Origin: Stictocephala bisonia
Lineage: Eukaryota; Arthropoda; Insecta; Hemiptera; Membracidae
Assembly: GCA_035578905.1 (NCBI GenBank)
Contig: JAQJVL010000684.1
Coordinates: 62,001 to 126,000, forward strand
Direction: 5' to 3'
DNA length: 64,000 nucleotides
Shown: positions 24,530 through 35,995 of the stretch, piece after piece
Position numbering within the stretch: the first letter of the stretch is position 1
Layout: the number at the start of each line of letters is the position of its first letter
Position numbers and translations under genes: made by a program
The notes under the pieces: generated by a model
Told to the model about the DNA's origin: nothing
The model's database searches: none
The model's input: only the letters and a program-made list of their open reading frames with translations

Positions 24530-24811
24530 ATGAGTATATTTTATATTCATGAGTATAGCCAACTTATTTTAGGCTCCGCAGTTGCTATTCATTACCATTT
24601 ATTACTAAAGCAAATTGAAAAGATATGGGAATGTGAGGTAGCTGAACGAAAGTATTCATTGTTACTACCTAAGTTTTACCTTCTTCGTAAGGAACATTTT
24701 ACTGTTCCTTACGAAGAGTCGTTCATGAATAGCTTAATACTGAGGGCAAATAAGGTACACAAAAAATACGTGGAACCCGAACCACGTAGAATTAGTCCAA
24801 TTTTTAGCTAA
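24530..24811 (+). CDS. Unrecognised 93-residue open frame (possible relic)
   Basis: An ATG-to-TAG frame with somewhat protein-like composition, for example YHLLLKQIEKIWECEVAER and NSLILRANKVHKKYVEPEPR. I do not recognise a family and see no signal peptide, membrane segment or splice evidence. A perfect 14 bp hairpin lies inside it (24682-24717). Its 3' end runs into a partial DR430 copy. It may be an eroded exon, a relic of a mobile element or chance; no function is proposed. Confidence 0.2.
   Translation: MSIFYIHEYSQLILGSAVAIHYHLLLKQIEKIWECEVAERKYSLLLPKFYLLRKEHFTVPYEESFMNSLILRANKVHKKYVEPEPRRISPIFS
24682..24717. other. Perfect 14 bp stem, 8 nt loop hairpin
   Basis: TCTTCGTAAGGAAC pairs exactly with GTTCCTTACGAAGA around the loop ATTTTACT. 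There is no T-run directly after, so a terminator role is not supported. Confidence 0.85.
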
Positions 24812-25010
24812 CTAACGAGTCTGATACTCATATATCTAATGTTAAAGCCGGACCCTAAATAAAATCTAATACAGACATCCCAAACTTCTCTAGAAGTGTC
24901 CATGTCGGTGGAAATCAGTGAGTCGTGCCTTTGCTGAAAGGACCGAGTATAAAACCCTAGTAGCTGGGTTACAGCGCTACACCACTTTTACAGTAGCTGA
25001 GTTAATTTTT
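24800..25010 (+). repeat. DR430 dispersed repeat, 3' half
   Basis: Holds GCTAACTAACGAGTCTGATA, AACTTCTCTAGAAGTGTCCA, GAAATCAGTGAGTCG, GGACCGAGTATAAAACC and GTAGCTGGGTTACAGCGCT. The 5' half is missing. Confidence 0.75.
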
Positions 25011-25364
25011 TAAATTATTAACTTCAAAAATATAACTTTTAGACGATCATTGTTTGCAAACACATAATGTTATGTGGTGATTTGATTGGTTCGTGGAAGT
25101 TTGGTGGAGATGTCAAGTATTGGAAACGCTGTATTATAAGTTACAGGAACTATGCTGACAACTTAACAACGCTACTCCAACTTATTACATTGGTAAGATC
25201 AAATTTATATCTAATTCATAATTTATGTCTTGCTACTAATACCTATTATGTCATAAATATTTATTAGTATATTTATGTTCACAAATTTGAACTACTATTA
25301 TTAAATTTTTTCCATCTTCGCTTTACTGTGTCTATTCCCTTAAGACTGTTGATCTTACATTCTT

Positions 25365-25815
25365 AGATATGAGACGCCGACACAACGTTGTTGGTATTTT
25401 AAGGCGAATATGAATGGTTATATGAGTGTAGGATGAGTGTGGATGAGTGTAGTCTGGTTACTAACTGAGTTCAACTGTTCCTCAAAAAGGGCAATTTATT
25501 AATAGCCCAACAGCCAGAGCAACTAAGGGACCTACAGCTTTTAGTAGAATCCAAACCACGTAGTGCTGGTCTGATTTTCAGCTGATTGACAAGCCTGATA
25601 CTCAGTTATCTCCCCCACACAACATCCGCACAATGATTACCACCCAACATGGACACCCCAGACTTCTCTAGAAGTGTCCACGCCGATAGCAATCATCAAG
25701 CGGACGCCATGTCGGTATTAAGAGGACCGAGCATCCAACCTATCGCCTACAATCTCCCAAACACTTTGTCCCCATGTAGCTGGGTTACAGCACTGCGCGG
25801 AACTGTGCGGGGAAC
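25365..25815 (+). repeat. DR430 dispersed repeat, most complete copy
   Basis: Runs from GATATGAGACGCCGACACAA to GTAGCTGGGTTACAGCACTG without a large interruption, so it is the best reference for the family (about 450 bp). The open frame within it (25649-25846) is a by-product of the higher GC of the repeat. Confidence 0.85.
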
Positions 25816-25822
25816 TTGTGAC

Positions 25823-27454
25823 TTCATTAAAAATATGAATAAATGACGTAATATATTTTATTTTCAATATTTGATGACATAAAACAGTTTACCAAATCAA
25901 ATAAATGTCATCTAACAGAATCGTATAGAAATTCAAGGATCTTAATTTTACCTACATGAAAAAGCACAATAAAGCCTACATAATATTCACCCTCACATAA
26001 CTTAATGAATGACATAACCGCAAATAATGTAATGTGTTTTCCTGCAATATGGCGGCGCTGGGCACTACATATGTCAGTACACATTTTCACAAAAATAATT
26101 GTACAGTATTTTACTTGTATGACGTTAATATTGCATTTATGTAAAAAACATTAAATTTGAGTTATTAAAATATTTAGGTATTTTATTAAAATCCTAAAGC
26201 AAGAATGTGTGTTACAAGTTATGTTCCATAACATTTGCATTCAAAGTTTTACAAGATTGTTAACTACGTATATTTTTATGACTAATATTTCTTTTGGAAT
26301 AGTAGTTTATTTATAAATTCATATAATCTTTATTTTATATTTTTCAACTTTACGTAAAGTATGAAAAGATAAAAAGTGAAAGTATTTAATAAAAATGAAT
26401 GGTTTTATTAGTTACATAACGAACTATTTGTAACTAAAGACCTGCCACTAAAATCATGCATCAATACTGTCAGAACTAATACAAATTAAGATATTATAAA
26501 ACTTAAAATTGCAATATTTATTATTGTATTAATTGATGAATATTACAATATTTAAAATTATATAAGTATGTTAAAAAATATAGAATATACTTTGTCTGGA
26601 TTTGGTATGTAAATAATATTACTTTACTCTACAGAAAAGTCCCTTTTATTCATTGTTCCAGCGACAGCCAATCAACAATGTCAACCTTTGGAACAATGGC
26701 GGGATAAATGTAATTTATACAATTTTTTGTATCAGGAAGCAAAGGAGATTCTTTTCAGTGAATTGTTTCCTTTGTTCTGGTTAAATTAATAAAAAGCTTT
26801 GAACATGGGACAGGAAATTCCAATTGTTAGATCTACAGGACAGTAAAACTTACAATAAAATACAACATTTAAGTAGCATGACACTGGCACATAGAAGTAA
26901 AAATTTTCTTCACGCGTTTAATACAAACTTATTTAATATATTTAATAGTGGCATGACGTAGTAATGAAAAGTTCAGCCCACTGATCTATAAGTAAACAAA
27001 CTATACTGAAAACACCAAAGTAGATGCTTCGCTGTAGCTGTATTGTACTATTGTAATAACAGCTTAAGAATGGACCAAACAATTAGTCTGAAAATCGATT
27101 ATTTGTGCCTCTGTATTAAATAAAAATCTCATGGTGACTAATTACACCAGTGATTGAAATTGACTGGTTAAGATTTTACCACATTGTTAATTTTTTTACG
27201 TATAAACAATTTAGTAAAATATATGCTTGATTAGCTAAAATGTATAAACATAAAACAATAGTAGTTGATGGGCGTTTTTTACAGGAATGTTCAATATTAG
27301 ATATTCCAATAAATAACAATAAAAGCAATAAATTGTGTAGTACGGTAAGTTGAAACAACTTCTCATTTAGGTCTTTTCAAATTACATTATTTTTTACATT
27401 ATAAACTGCATACATATTCCATATTTTCAATATTTCATTTATAATAATTCTCAA
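25823..27454. other. AT-rich stretch, nothing recognised
   Basis: No gene. A short inverted repeat (CATTGTTCC near 26653, GGAACAATGG near 26690) is noted without assignment. Confidence 0.5.
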
Positions 27455-29055
27455 ATATGGGACAACGACTCAAATGTTTGCGTATTTCAAGGTGAATATG
27501 AATATACAGGGTGTTTCCCGAGAGATTGGCACAAATTCAGGATATGATAGTAGAAATAAAAATAAACAAACGTTCCTGTGAACATGTGGCCTATCTCACC
27601 TTGTTAAGTGTCTGTCTGTGTTTTTTATTAAAACAAATATACCTCAAACATAGTTTGAGCTAATAATTTGAAACTTGGTATATTCGCTAACCTAGTTAGG
27701 GGTAGTTTAAAATAAAAAAGGAACAAAATTATCTTTATCAGTTTCAAATGAAAATTATAAAAAATATTAAACCTTTCAAACCACTATTTGTATTGAAAAT
27801 GTATTAGAATACTTTAATTTGTTAAATTTAATACAAAATTAAAAAATACCTAAATTTTAAAAATTGGTTTGAAAATAAAAGAGTAAAGCATTTTCATGTA
27901 TGCTTTGTTTAGGGGTTTTCACTTGTACGAAGTTTATTAATCAAACGTATAACTTCATAGTCATTATAAACAGCTGTTTTTAGTTATTTTAAAGTATACA
28001 TTGCTTAATTAATTATTTTAGGCAGAGGTATGCATTGATGAAGAAGGGTGTCACATTGAATGGCATTTATAATACAATTATACAATTTATGTTTTTGTTT
28101 TATGTAAAATTAATTTCGTTATTAACTAAAGGCTATTTTTTTTAGGATACCCTAAACAAGCATACATGAAAAGAGGCTTCACATAAAAACAGTTGATATT
28201 TAAACTAATTAAAACAGATGTTTATAATGACTATAAAGTACAAGTGAAAAACCCTTAACAAGCATATTTGAAAAAAGTGCTTTACTCTTTTATTTCCAAT
28301 TTTATTTTTAAAATTGAGGTATCGTTGAATTTGTTATTAAATTAACAAAACTAAAGTATTCAAATATATTTTCATTACAAATGGTGGTTTTAGAGTTATT
28401 TAACTTTTAATATTTCTTATGGTTGCTACTTTTAAAATGATAAAGATAATTTTGTTCCTTTTTAATTTTGAACTACCCCTAATTAGGTTCACAAATATAC
28501 CAAGTTTCAAATTATTAGCTCAAACCATGTTTGAGATACAATTTTTTTATAAAAAATACATACATTCATACAGAAAACACTTAACAAGGCGAGATAGGCC
28601 ACATATTTACAGGAACTTTTTTTGTGTCTATCATATCTTGAAGTTATGCCCACCTCTCGCGAAACACACTGTGTAAATATGTTTAGGATATGTGACTAGG
28701 ATTAGGATGATATGTTTAGGATATGTGTGTTTAGGATAGTTTGATTACTAACTGAACTGACTTGCTAGGGAAACTAAGGGACCCTCAGTTTTAAATGGAA
28801 TCCGAACGACGTAGTATTTGTTTAATATTCTGCTAATTGACAAGCCTGATACTTAGTTCTCTCCCTTATATATCAAAAGGAAACTGACTACCACCCAATA
28901 TGGACACCCCAAATTTATCTAGTAGTCTACAATCCGATGGAAACCATTAAGCGGAAACCATGCAGGAATGAGGTAGACCAAAGATAGAGTATATAATTTA
29001 AAATATTCACCCACTTCTTCTCCATGTAGCTTGGTTACAGAACTGCGTCAATTGT
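27455..29055 (+). repeat. DR430 dispersed repeat, split by a 1.18 kb foldback
   Basis: The 5' start (27455-27502) and the remainder (28681-29055) are separated by the inserted palindromic element. The right part follows the family order: GAACTGACTTGCTAGGG, ACTAAGGGACCCTCAG, GACAAGCCTGATACTTAG, TGGACACCCCAAATTTATCT, GGAAACCATTAAGCGG and GTAGCTTGGTTACAGAACTG. Confidence 0.8.
27503..28680. mobile_element. Large foldback element, ~1.18 kb, arms ~500 bp
   Basis: The left arm starts TACAGGGTGTTTCCCGAGAG and the right arm, inverted, TACACAGTGTGTTTCGCGAG. The arms keep matching inward: GATATGATAG, TTCCTGTRAA, TGTGGCCTATCTC and CCTTGTTAAGTGT, then further blocks such as GTACAAGTGAAAAACCC-type text at 28240 against its complement near 27917. 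A spacer of roughly 100 bases lies at about 28030-28130. There is no transposase. The TA at the ends and ACAGGGTGTTTC terminus recall IS630/Tc1-mariner relatives; the element at 46438 has the same terminus and a transposase start. Confidence 0.82.
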
Positions 29056-29989
29056 GTCGATGATAATAAGATTACAACATATTTTATGATAACAATATTT
29101 ACAAACATTTTGTATTTCTTTTTATTGTTAAAGGAAATATATACATTTATTTAGAGGTATTTGATAATAATTTTTTATTATATGATTAGTCCATAGTAAA
29201 TTTATTATTAAATACAATCCTGTAGGTACATCATCCTGTACAGATGTAAATAATTTTCTGAAAAAAATGACTCCAAATTAGTAAACGGCTCTCTGAATGT
29301 GGACTTAAAATTAAAGGAATCATTACAAACAAACGTTGAGTACATTAAGTAGAGATATTCACAAATTAATAAACATAATTTTTTTTAAATTTAGATCAAT
29401 ATTTTGTACCTGGTCCTCTTTCAAACAGTCATATTAACTTGTGTACCTTTGTCGGTGCTCTGTTTAATTATACTGACTTTTAGAGAATTAGAACCAGAAA
29501 ATAAGTATTTATTTTTACTAGCAATATTATAATAAAACTTACAGATATATTTTTTTAGTATTTTTTATATGCAATTTTTGTCACTTATGTCTCAGGACTC
29601 TGAAATTATCCAAAAAATAACATAATGTTAATTAATAACGACCATAAACTAATAGCATATACAAAGATATGTATTAGGTAAACACATGCCATGTGACCAT
29701 ATATGTACAAAACGGTTCCTAAATCCTCGTTTATCGTTTTTAATACTGGTAATAATAATAGTTCAACTTTGTAATAGGAACTTTGTTTAGTGGCATAATT
29801 GTTACATTATTGTGTGAAAAAGCAGATTATTCTGTTTTAAGTATGGATATATAAATCTTTGATTTAAATCTTTTGATATGAAATTTTAAAATGATTCTTC
29901 GATCGATGTATCATGATTAGCTTGTCATGTAACAATTTCTCAAATCAAAACAAATCAACTATAAGTTATTGGTATTATTTGAATAACAA
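29056..29989. other. AT-rich stretch, nothing recognised
   Basis: No supported feature. Confidence 0.5.
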
Positions 29990-30127
29990 TTCACCTTGCA
30001 GCTCTTAGACCTTTTGGTTTTGGGTTCACATCCAGGGAGGTAAAATTAAATTTGCCATAGGGATTTGGACCATTGTACCTCTACCATGAGTACTTGAATA
30101 CCACGTTAAAAATCCCACTCAGGAAGA
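29990..30127 (+). repeat. Possible SINE fragment with B box
   Basis: CTTGCAGCTCTTAGACC is followed by a B-box-like GGGTTCACATCC (30022-30033) and the body text CCATGAGTACTTGAATACCA. No clear A box precedes it. It directly abuts the inverted DR430 copy at 30128. Confidence 0.4.
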
Positions 30128-30345
30128 TTACTGTCAGCATGGTTTCCGCTTAATGGTTTCTATCGGAATTTACGCTACTAGACAAGTTTGGGGCGTCCGT
30201 GTTGGGTGGTAGTTAGTGTCCGGTTGATGTATAGGGGAGAGAACTGACTATCAGGCTTGTCAATTAGCTGAAAATTATACAAATACTGCGTGGTTCAGAT
30301 TCCACTTAAACCTGAGTGTTCCTTAGTTTCTTTATTAGTCCCACT
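30128..30345 (-). repeat. DR430 dispersed repeat, partial copy (minus)
   Basis: On the minus strand it holds GAATCTGAACCACGCAGTA, GACAAGCCTGATAGTCAG, CACCCAACACGGACGCCCC and AACCATTAAGCGGAAACCAT. The first ~150 bases of the family are lacking. Confidence 0.8.
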
Positions 30346-30587
30346 TAGGAAGACAGTAAAAAAGGAACAGTAGATTGCATTGTAGAATATCACTATTAGT
30401 AAACTATCACTTATTTAAGAATTTTAGTCATTTATTTAAGAGTGTAGTCATGAAGTAATCTGTCTATGCTTCGCAAGAAGATCGATTGAGTAACTTGATA
30501 CAGGTAAATAAATTTACATTCTTAATAAAAAACAAAAAAAAGCTATAATTATATTAATTTACGGTCTGCTAGATTGGACCTTCAGTA

Positions 30588-31037
30588 TTTAGGGTGTACA
30601 AAAATATGAAAACGCTTTCACAACTTTTGTATGACTTCATTTGTAAAAGTTGTGTAAATGATGTAATAATCATGGCTACGAATAATTTACTTTTTGGCTT
30701 CATTAGTGACATTTCATCTTTTCAGGGGGACGGTCCATGAGGAGTTGAACGAAAATCTTCAACGTAAGCCTAGATAGAGTTTGGTATCAAATGAAAGGTC
30801 TATTCAAGAGAAATTAATTGCCGCAAACCTGACTTTGAAAGGTTTATCTTTTCCAGAGTAACGGTCATTTGAATTTAAACAATATTATTTTTCCACTATA
30901 TAACGGTTTTTAGTATATTATACTGATCAAAAATTATACTTTATGGAACACAATTATTTAAAAAAATTAATTATAAAGTTATCTATGGAAAATATAAGAT
31001 TGTCGTGAAAGCGTTTATATATTTTTTCCACCCTGTA
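30588..31037. mobile_element. MITE with AGGGTG termini, 450 bp
   Basis: Terminal inverted repeats of about 35 bases: left AGGGTGTACAAAAATATG then AAAACGCTTTCACAAC; right, inverted, CAGGGTGGAAAAAATATA then TAAACGCTTTCACGAC. TA lies at the outer edge. The core includes GATACCAAATGAAAGG-like text (plus strand 30784-30800). No coding capacity. It is probably an IS630/Tc1-mariner-dependent MITE by terminus and TA; this is inference. Confidence 0.78.
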
Positions 31038-31552
31038 TATACATTTAAAATAGTATTTATAACTAATTTTAATAATAAATTCTAAACAAACAGATTAAAT
31101 AGTACATAAGGTTTTAGCGAACCGACGGTAATATTGTATGTATACAATTGGCCAGTCGATTTTCTGGGAGTGACTTGGTGGTTTAGGAACTGGTAATATA
31201 AAAATAAAATCGATAGACAATATAATACTAGTTAAAGCAATGCCTAAAATATAAGTTATAAACATAAGGTGATAAATGAGGTAACATTTCAATTATAACA
31301 AAATGTGTAAATTTTATTTTAGCACTTATACTAATGTAAGTAAAATAATATAAGAATTATATATTTAGGCAAGTGACATTTTTTGAAGAAGTGTTTTTAG
31401 ACAGTTTATGAAAAGTAGACGTGGCAGAATGTGCTCAAAATAAGATTGACATCGTAAATGACAAGCCATCTTGTGGCTTACACTTTAAAAGAAAAAAGGC
31501 GAAAGCTAGCGACTACTTCTTCTCGTTACTTTCACTGAAATAATGATTAAAG
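31038..31552. other. AT-rich stretch, nothing recognised
   Basis: No supported feature. Confidence 0.5.
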
Positions 31553-31925
31553 GTTAGGTAAGGATAAAGGTTAGGTTAGGTTAGGTAAGGTTAGGTTAAG
31601 TCAGGTTAGGTTAGGTTAGGTTGGGTTAGGTTAGGTTAGGTTAAGTTAGGTTAGGTTAAGTTAGGTTAGGTTAGGTAAGGTTAGGTTAAGTCAGGTTAGG
31701 TTAGGTTAGGTTGGGTTAGGTTAGGTTAGGTTAAGTTAGGTTAGGTTAGTTAGGTTAGGTTAGGTTAAGTTACGTTAGGTTAGGTTAAGTTAGGTTAAGT
31801 TAGGTTATGTTAGGTTAAGTTAGGTTAGGTTAAGTTAAGTTATGTTAGGTTAGGTTAGGCTGGGTTAGGTTAGATTAGCTTAGGTTAGGTTAAGTTAGGT
31901 TAGGTTAGGTTAAATTAGGTTAGTT
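31553..31925 (+). repeat. Interstitial TTAGG-type telomeric array with 90 bp higher-order unit
   Basis: About 370 bases of (GGTTA)n with recurrent TTAAG, TTGGG, TCAGG and GGTAA variants. A block with GGTAAGG, GTTAAGTCAGG and TTGGGTTAGG at 31571-31660 is repeated almost exactly at 31661-31750 (90 bp = 18 pentamers). TTAGG is the telomere repeat of many insects; here it is internal, with unique sequence on both sides. Confidence 0.92.
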
Positions 31926-32904
31926 AGTCAAAAGAGTATTTATAGAGCACATATTTTGTTTCTATGTACCTAATACTACAGCTCCTACCTGAAGTAAACA
32001 GTAGATTATTTAAAAATGACTAATTACCGAATATTATTACTCTTAGTGTACTCGATGTGTCTTATAAATGAAGGATATACAGTAATCTACATTTGAGCAA
32101 GTCAAGGTTTTTTTTCAGTGTACCTTTATTTCAAAAAAATGCACTTTTATAAACTAATAATAATGTTCAGGAAACTTTACTTTATAAAGTTTACTTCATA
32201 AACACTGTTAAAATGACACACTGTCAATTAATTAAAATATCAATACCTAAACCAGTATAAAAAAAGTCCACATCCATTCAAGTATAATTATAATGACTCT
32301 AATGTTTAAAAAGCATAAACCACCTTAACGAAAGTCATAAAAAACACTATCCTTAGATCACATATATTGTAAATCATATTATAGCACAGCATCCTCTCAT
32401 GGATTTTAATATCAGTATTTTCTCAATATTATTTAATAACAATATTATTTAATAATAAGTATGTCTTAATAACACTAATATTAGTGAAGCTGGGAACTAA
32501 TATCACTTAAACAAGCTTAGTGATATTTAAACAAATTTATAAAATAATTATTAAATTATTTAGTTTTATAGTTCAAGAGGAATACGATTTATAAATGAAA
32601 GTGTAATTTTAAAATTAATTACTTTTTTGCATGTTTTAAGCTACTCAATAGGTTAAAAATTTATTAGTGCACCTTTTTACCTGCTTCATTTAGCAATAGT
32701 TATATCATAATGTCGTTCGTATACATTATTTATAAATTGTAATAACAATGGCATAACACAGTTAATTGAACATACTAAATTCATCAAATAGTAATTCTCA
32801 TACAATATATTTTCAGTATATATAAATCAACTAGAAACAACTATTAAATATTAAAATAAATAACGATGAAATAATACTTAAATAAAAAATATATATTCAT
32901 TATT
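31926..32904. other. AT-rich stretch, nothing recognised
   Basis: No supported feature. Confidence 0.5.
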
Positions 32905-33310
32905 ATTATTTTCATTAGTAAGACGCCGGTCTTCAAGATATGGCCGAATATGAGGGATGAATGAGTGTGATGATGTACATGAACGAGTGTAGTCATTGTT
33001 ACTAACTAAGGTCGACTGTTCCTCAGAATGAGCTATTTATTTATAGCCAAGGCAACTAAGGGACCTAAAATTTTACTTGTAATCTGAACCACGTCGTGTA
33101 GGTCTGATATTCAGCTAACTGACAAGCTTGACACTTAATTATCCTCGCTACACAATATCTGAACCTTGACTACCATCGATCCTGGGGTGGCTTCTCTAGT
33201 AGTGTCAACGTAGATGGCAATCACTGAGCGGACGCCATGTCGGTATTAAGAGGACCAAGCATAATACCTATCGTCTATAATCTCCTCAACATTTTGTCTC
33301 CAAGTAGCAT
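32905..33310 (+). repeat. DR430 dispersed repeat, full copy
   Basis: Starts after (ATT)n with AAGACGCCGGTCTTCAAGAT and ends GTCTCCAAGTAGCA. Key blocks are GTGTAGTCATTGTTACTAAC, GTCGACTGTTCCTCAGAA, GCAACTAAGGGACC, CTTCTCTAGTAGTGTCAACG, CACTGAGCGGACGCCATGTC and GTATTAAGAGGACC. Confidence 0.85.
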
Positions 33311-35283
33311 ATAAAAAACGTTGTTTAAAGATTTTCAAAAATTATAACCACGTTAGCTAACCATAATTTATTTTCAATGTAATGAGAGCACGTTTATGAA
33401 TGATATTTTCAAACTTACAGATTATAGGTAACTCTAAAATATTTTAAATTGTAGACTCCTACCATAAACATTACACATTGAACAATTATTTATTACTAAT
33501 ATTCTAGTAACCACAAACCCCAAAAAATTACATTAGTAAAATTATTGAAGGAAAAATATAATTTTTTTTTATAAATAATAAAATATCTAGGACTTACATA
33601 TATTGTACAAAGTATACTTTTAAAAATTTAATGTTGTGTATTTAGTTGAAACTAGACATCGATGATTTTTGAAAGCGGGTCCATTCAAACTGTAATGGAT
33701 ACCTAAAAAGTATGATGATGTAGAGATTTTGATGTTTTATAAAAATTATACTATTTTATTGTTAATTTTATGGTAAATCTTCAGTTGTCAAGGATCGAAT
33801 AATTTAAAGAACATAATAAATAATGTCAACATTCCAATGGCGAGTTGATTTTACTATATTGTTGAACAGTTAAATACCGTTTACTTAATGATTAATATAA
33901 AACCACTTTATAGTAGTCGTAATTACATATATATATGTATTTTGATACACATTTTTTTCATTGCTAAAAAATAACGTAATATAATTGGTTCCCAAATTAC
34001 TTAAGCACTAATTTTGAAAGTATTAATTTTAAATGTGTAAACTGAACCTAAAACATCCACTAAAGTACGAATAATTCCAGATATTGTGTGTAGTCAAACT
34101 GGTGTGTAGTTGTTCTTATAAAATATTTAAATATAAATAATAAATAAAGTTTGTATTATTTGTCCCTACATGTTTATAAATCCCCAAAAGATATTGAGAT
34201 ATCTTAAAGGATACTATTTGATTCTTTTAAGTAATATGAAAATATATGAGTGCTAAAAGTGATTCTTTAAAAGTAAATAAAGATGACACTGGTAAACCAA
34301 AGGAGGGAAGGTCTTGGGGCGCTCACGTAAAGCTGACGTTTGAATTCGGGAAGACAGGCATCTTAGATAACCTTAAGACGTTCTGACGCATGTAACTTAA
34401 ATCTTCCAGAACTGAGTGGGACAGCTTTTAGGTTAACTACTACGAAGTAAGTTTTTTTGTCAAAATCTTTAAATATAAAATGGATTGTTAATTTTTATAT
34501 ACATAAACTATTATAAATATTGATATAATATATTATATATTTATAAATAATATATTTGTTCAATATTTATTTGACGTTTTATACATAAATTTTGATAATA
34601 TATTATGAATACTATATTTATATTTTGAAAAACAATAAGTTACCGTATGTAGAGGTATTATACTGCGAGATTGTATTTTATAATTACATAAAATACAACA
34701 ATATATACGTTCCATATATTAAGTATGATATTTAATTTTTTTAAATAACATCTTGTTTACAGTAATAGAAAAAAGTACCCGTATAATTTGTTAAAATTAT
34801 GATTAAAAAAATAAATAAGTAAATAACCGTAGTAATGTTTGTTCAAAAAAAGCTAATAAATAGTATTATTTTAAAAAATATTAGCCGAGAGAACATATTT
34901 TTAAGTTGGATTTTTTTTATTTATCTTATATTTGAACCTGAAATTTAAAAAAAAAATTTAAAAATAATTTTAACATACAACTTATTTTCTTTAAACTTTC
35001 CTCTATATTAAAGTAATACTTTCTTAGAAAATTATTCACTTTAATATGCCCTAATAAATTTTATATTTAAATAATAAATTGAAAAAGTGATGTACGATAT
35101 AGGGTGTGTAAAGTGCTCTACAAATAATATATTCTTGTTTTTTTTTTATTAATAATACATTAATTGTATTGTAAATTAAAAATATCTTTGTATAAAATAA
35201 TTTATACTACTAAACGTCTAACCTTTTTATTCAAGTTTAACTTTATATTCAGTCAATATGAACAGTTTACAGTTAATTTGTTA
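33311..35283. other. AT-rich stretch, nothing recognised
   Basis: Contains A/T palindromic runs (34480-34630). A GC-richer patch at 34300-34430 is unassigned. Confidence 0.45.
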
Positions 35284-35530
35284 TGAAGAGGCAGTTGGCA
35301 GGCCTGTTATTTGTGAGCTTTCCATCCATCTCAGCTTAATTTAAGCATAACATTGGGAGCCTTTGGACAGTTTAATAACTGGACTTAATTGTTTCTTTGT
35401 TTATTTACCAAGTATTTCAAATATGCCACCCTCGTGGCAGTGAGGATTTACCATTGTTCGTTCTGAGATAGAATACTCATGACCCAATCTAAGATAACCA
35501 AAATGTAAACAAAGGACAATTTCCTCAGAT
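35284..35530 (+). repeat. Dispersed repeat family C, plus copy
   Basis: Matches 52065-52290 in inverted orientation. Shared blocks are GAGCTTTCCATCCA, AATTTAAGCATAACA, GTTTATTTACC, CACCCTCGTGG, GTGAGGATTT, GACCCAATCT and CCAAAATGTAAACAAAGGAC. No coding capacity or terminal repeat recognised. Confidence 0.75.
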
Positions 35531-35914
35531 AATTCCTATTTTCTTTCATCTCCAGAATTCACCCTCTCTTTACTGGATATCTCATTCTTGCCACTTTATT
35601 ATCATTTCTGTTAAATTTATTCAGATTCTCAAAAGGAAAATTAGGAGGTTTATCGCCTTAAATGTTGAATTAAATTAAAGCTTAGTGATTTTAAAAAGTA
35701 ATTGGGCTTTATAAATTATTACAATAAAAAAGTGTTACGATACAAAAAATGCCTAAGTAAGTAAATGGTTTTTCAAACCAATCCTAATAAAACTCTACAG
35801 AAATTAATTTACTTAACTTTATTCCATCATTTTCAAAAGTACGATTTCTCCAGTGAACTATAAGCTTGCATCTGAGTGCAACTTAATCATGTAAATATGC
35901 AAAATGTAATCAAG

Positions 35915-35995
35915 TTCACATGAGTCTGTAGGCCTGTTCGTATATTTCATTCAATGAAATTGAATCTGGACCTCCAAGTTAGCCACCTAGCTAAA
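35915..35995 (-). repeat. SINE family B, body and partial head
   Basis: On the minus strand: TAGCTAGGTGGCTAACTTGG (decayed tRNA-like head), CAATTTCATTGAATGAAA and GGCCTACAGACTCATGTGAA. The last block is shared with the SINE at 23385-23537. Confidence 0.55.

Noticed and set aside
24682..24717. Transcription terminator
   Set aside because: It is a perfect stem but has no T-run after it, and intrinsic terminators are not expected in an insect nuclear genome.
31553..31925. True chromosome end (telomere)
   Set aside because: Unique AT-rich sequence continues on both sides and the pentamers are strongly mutated.
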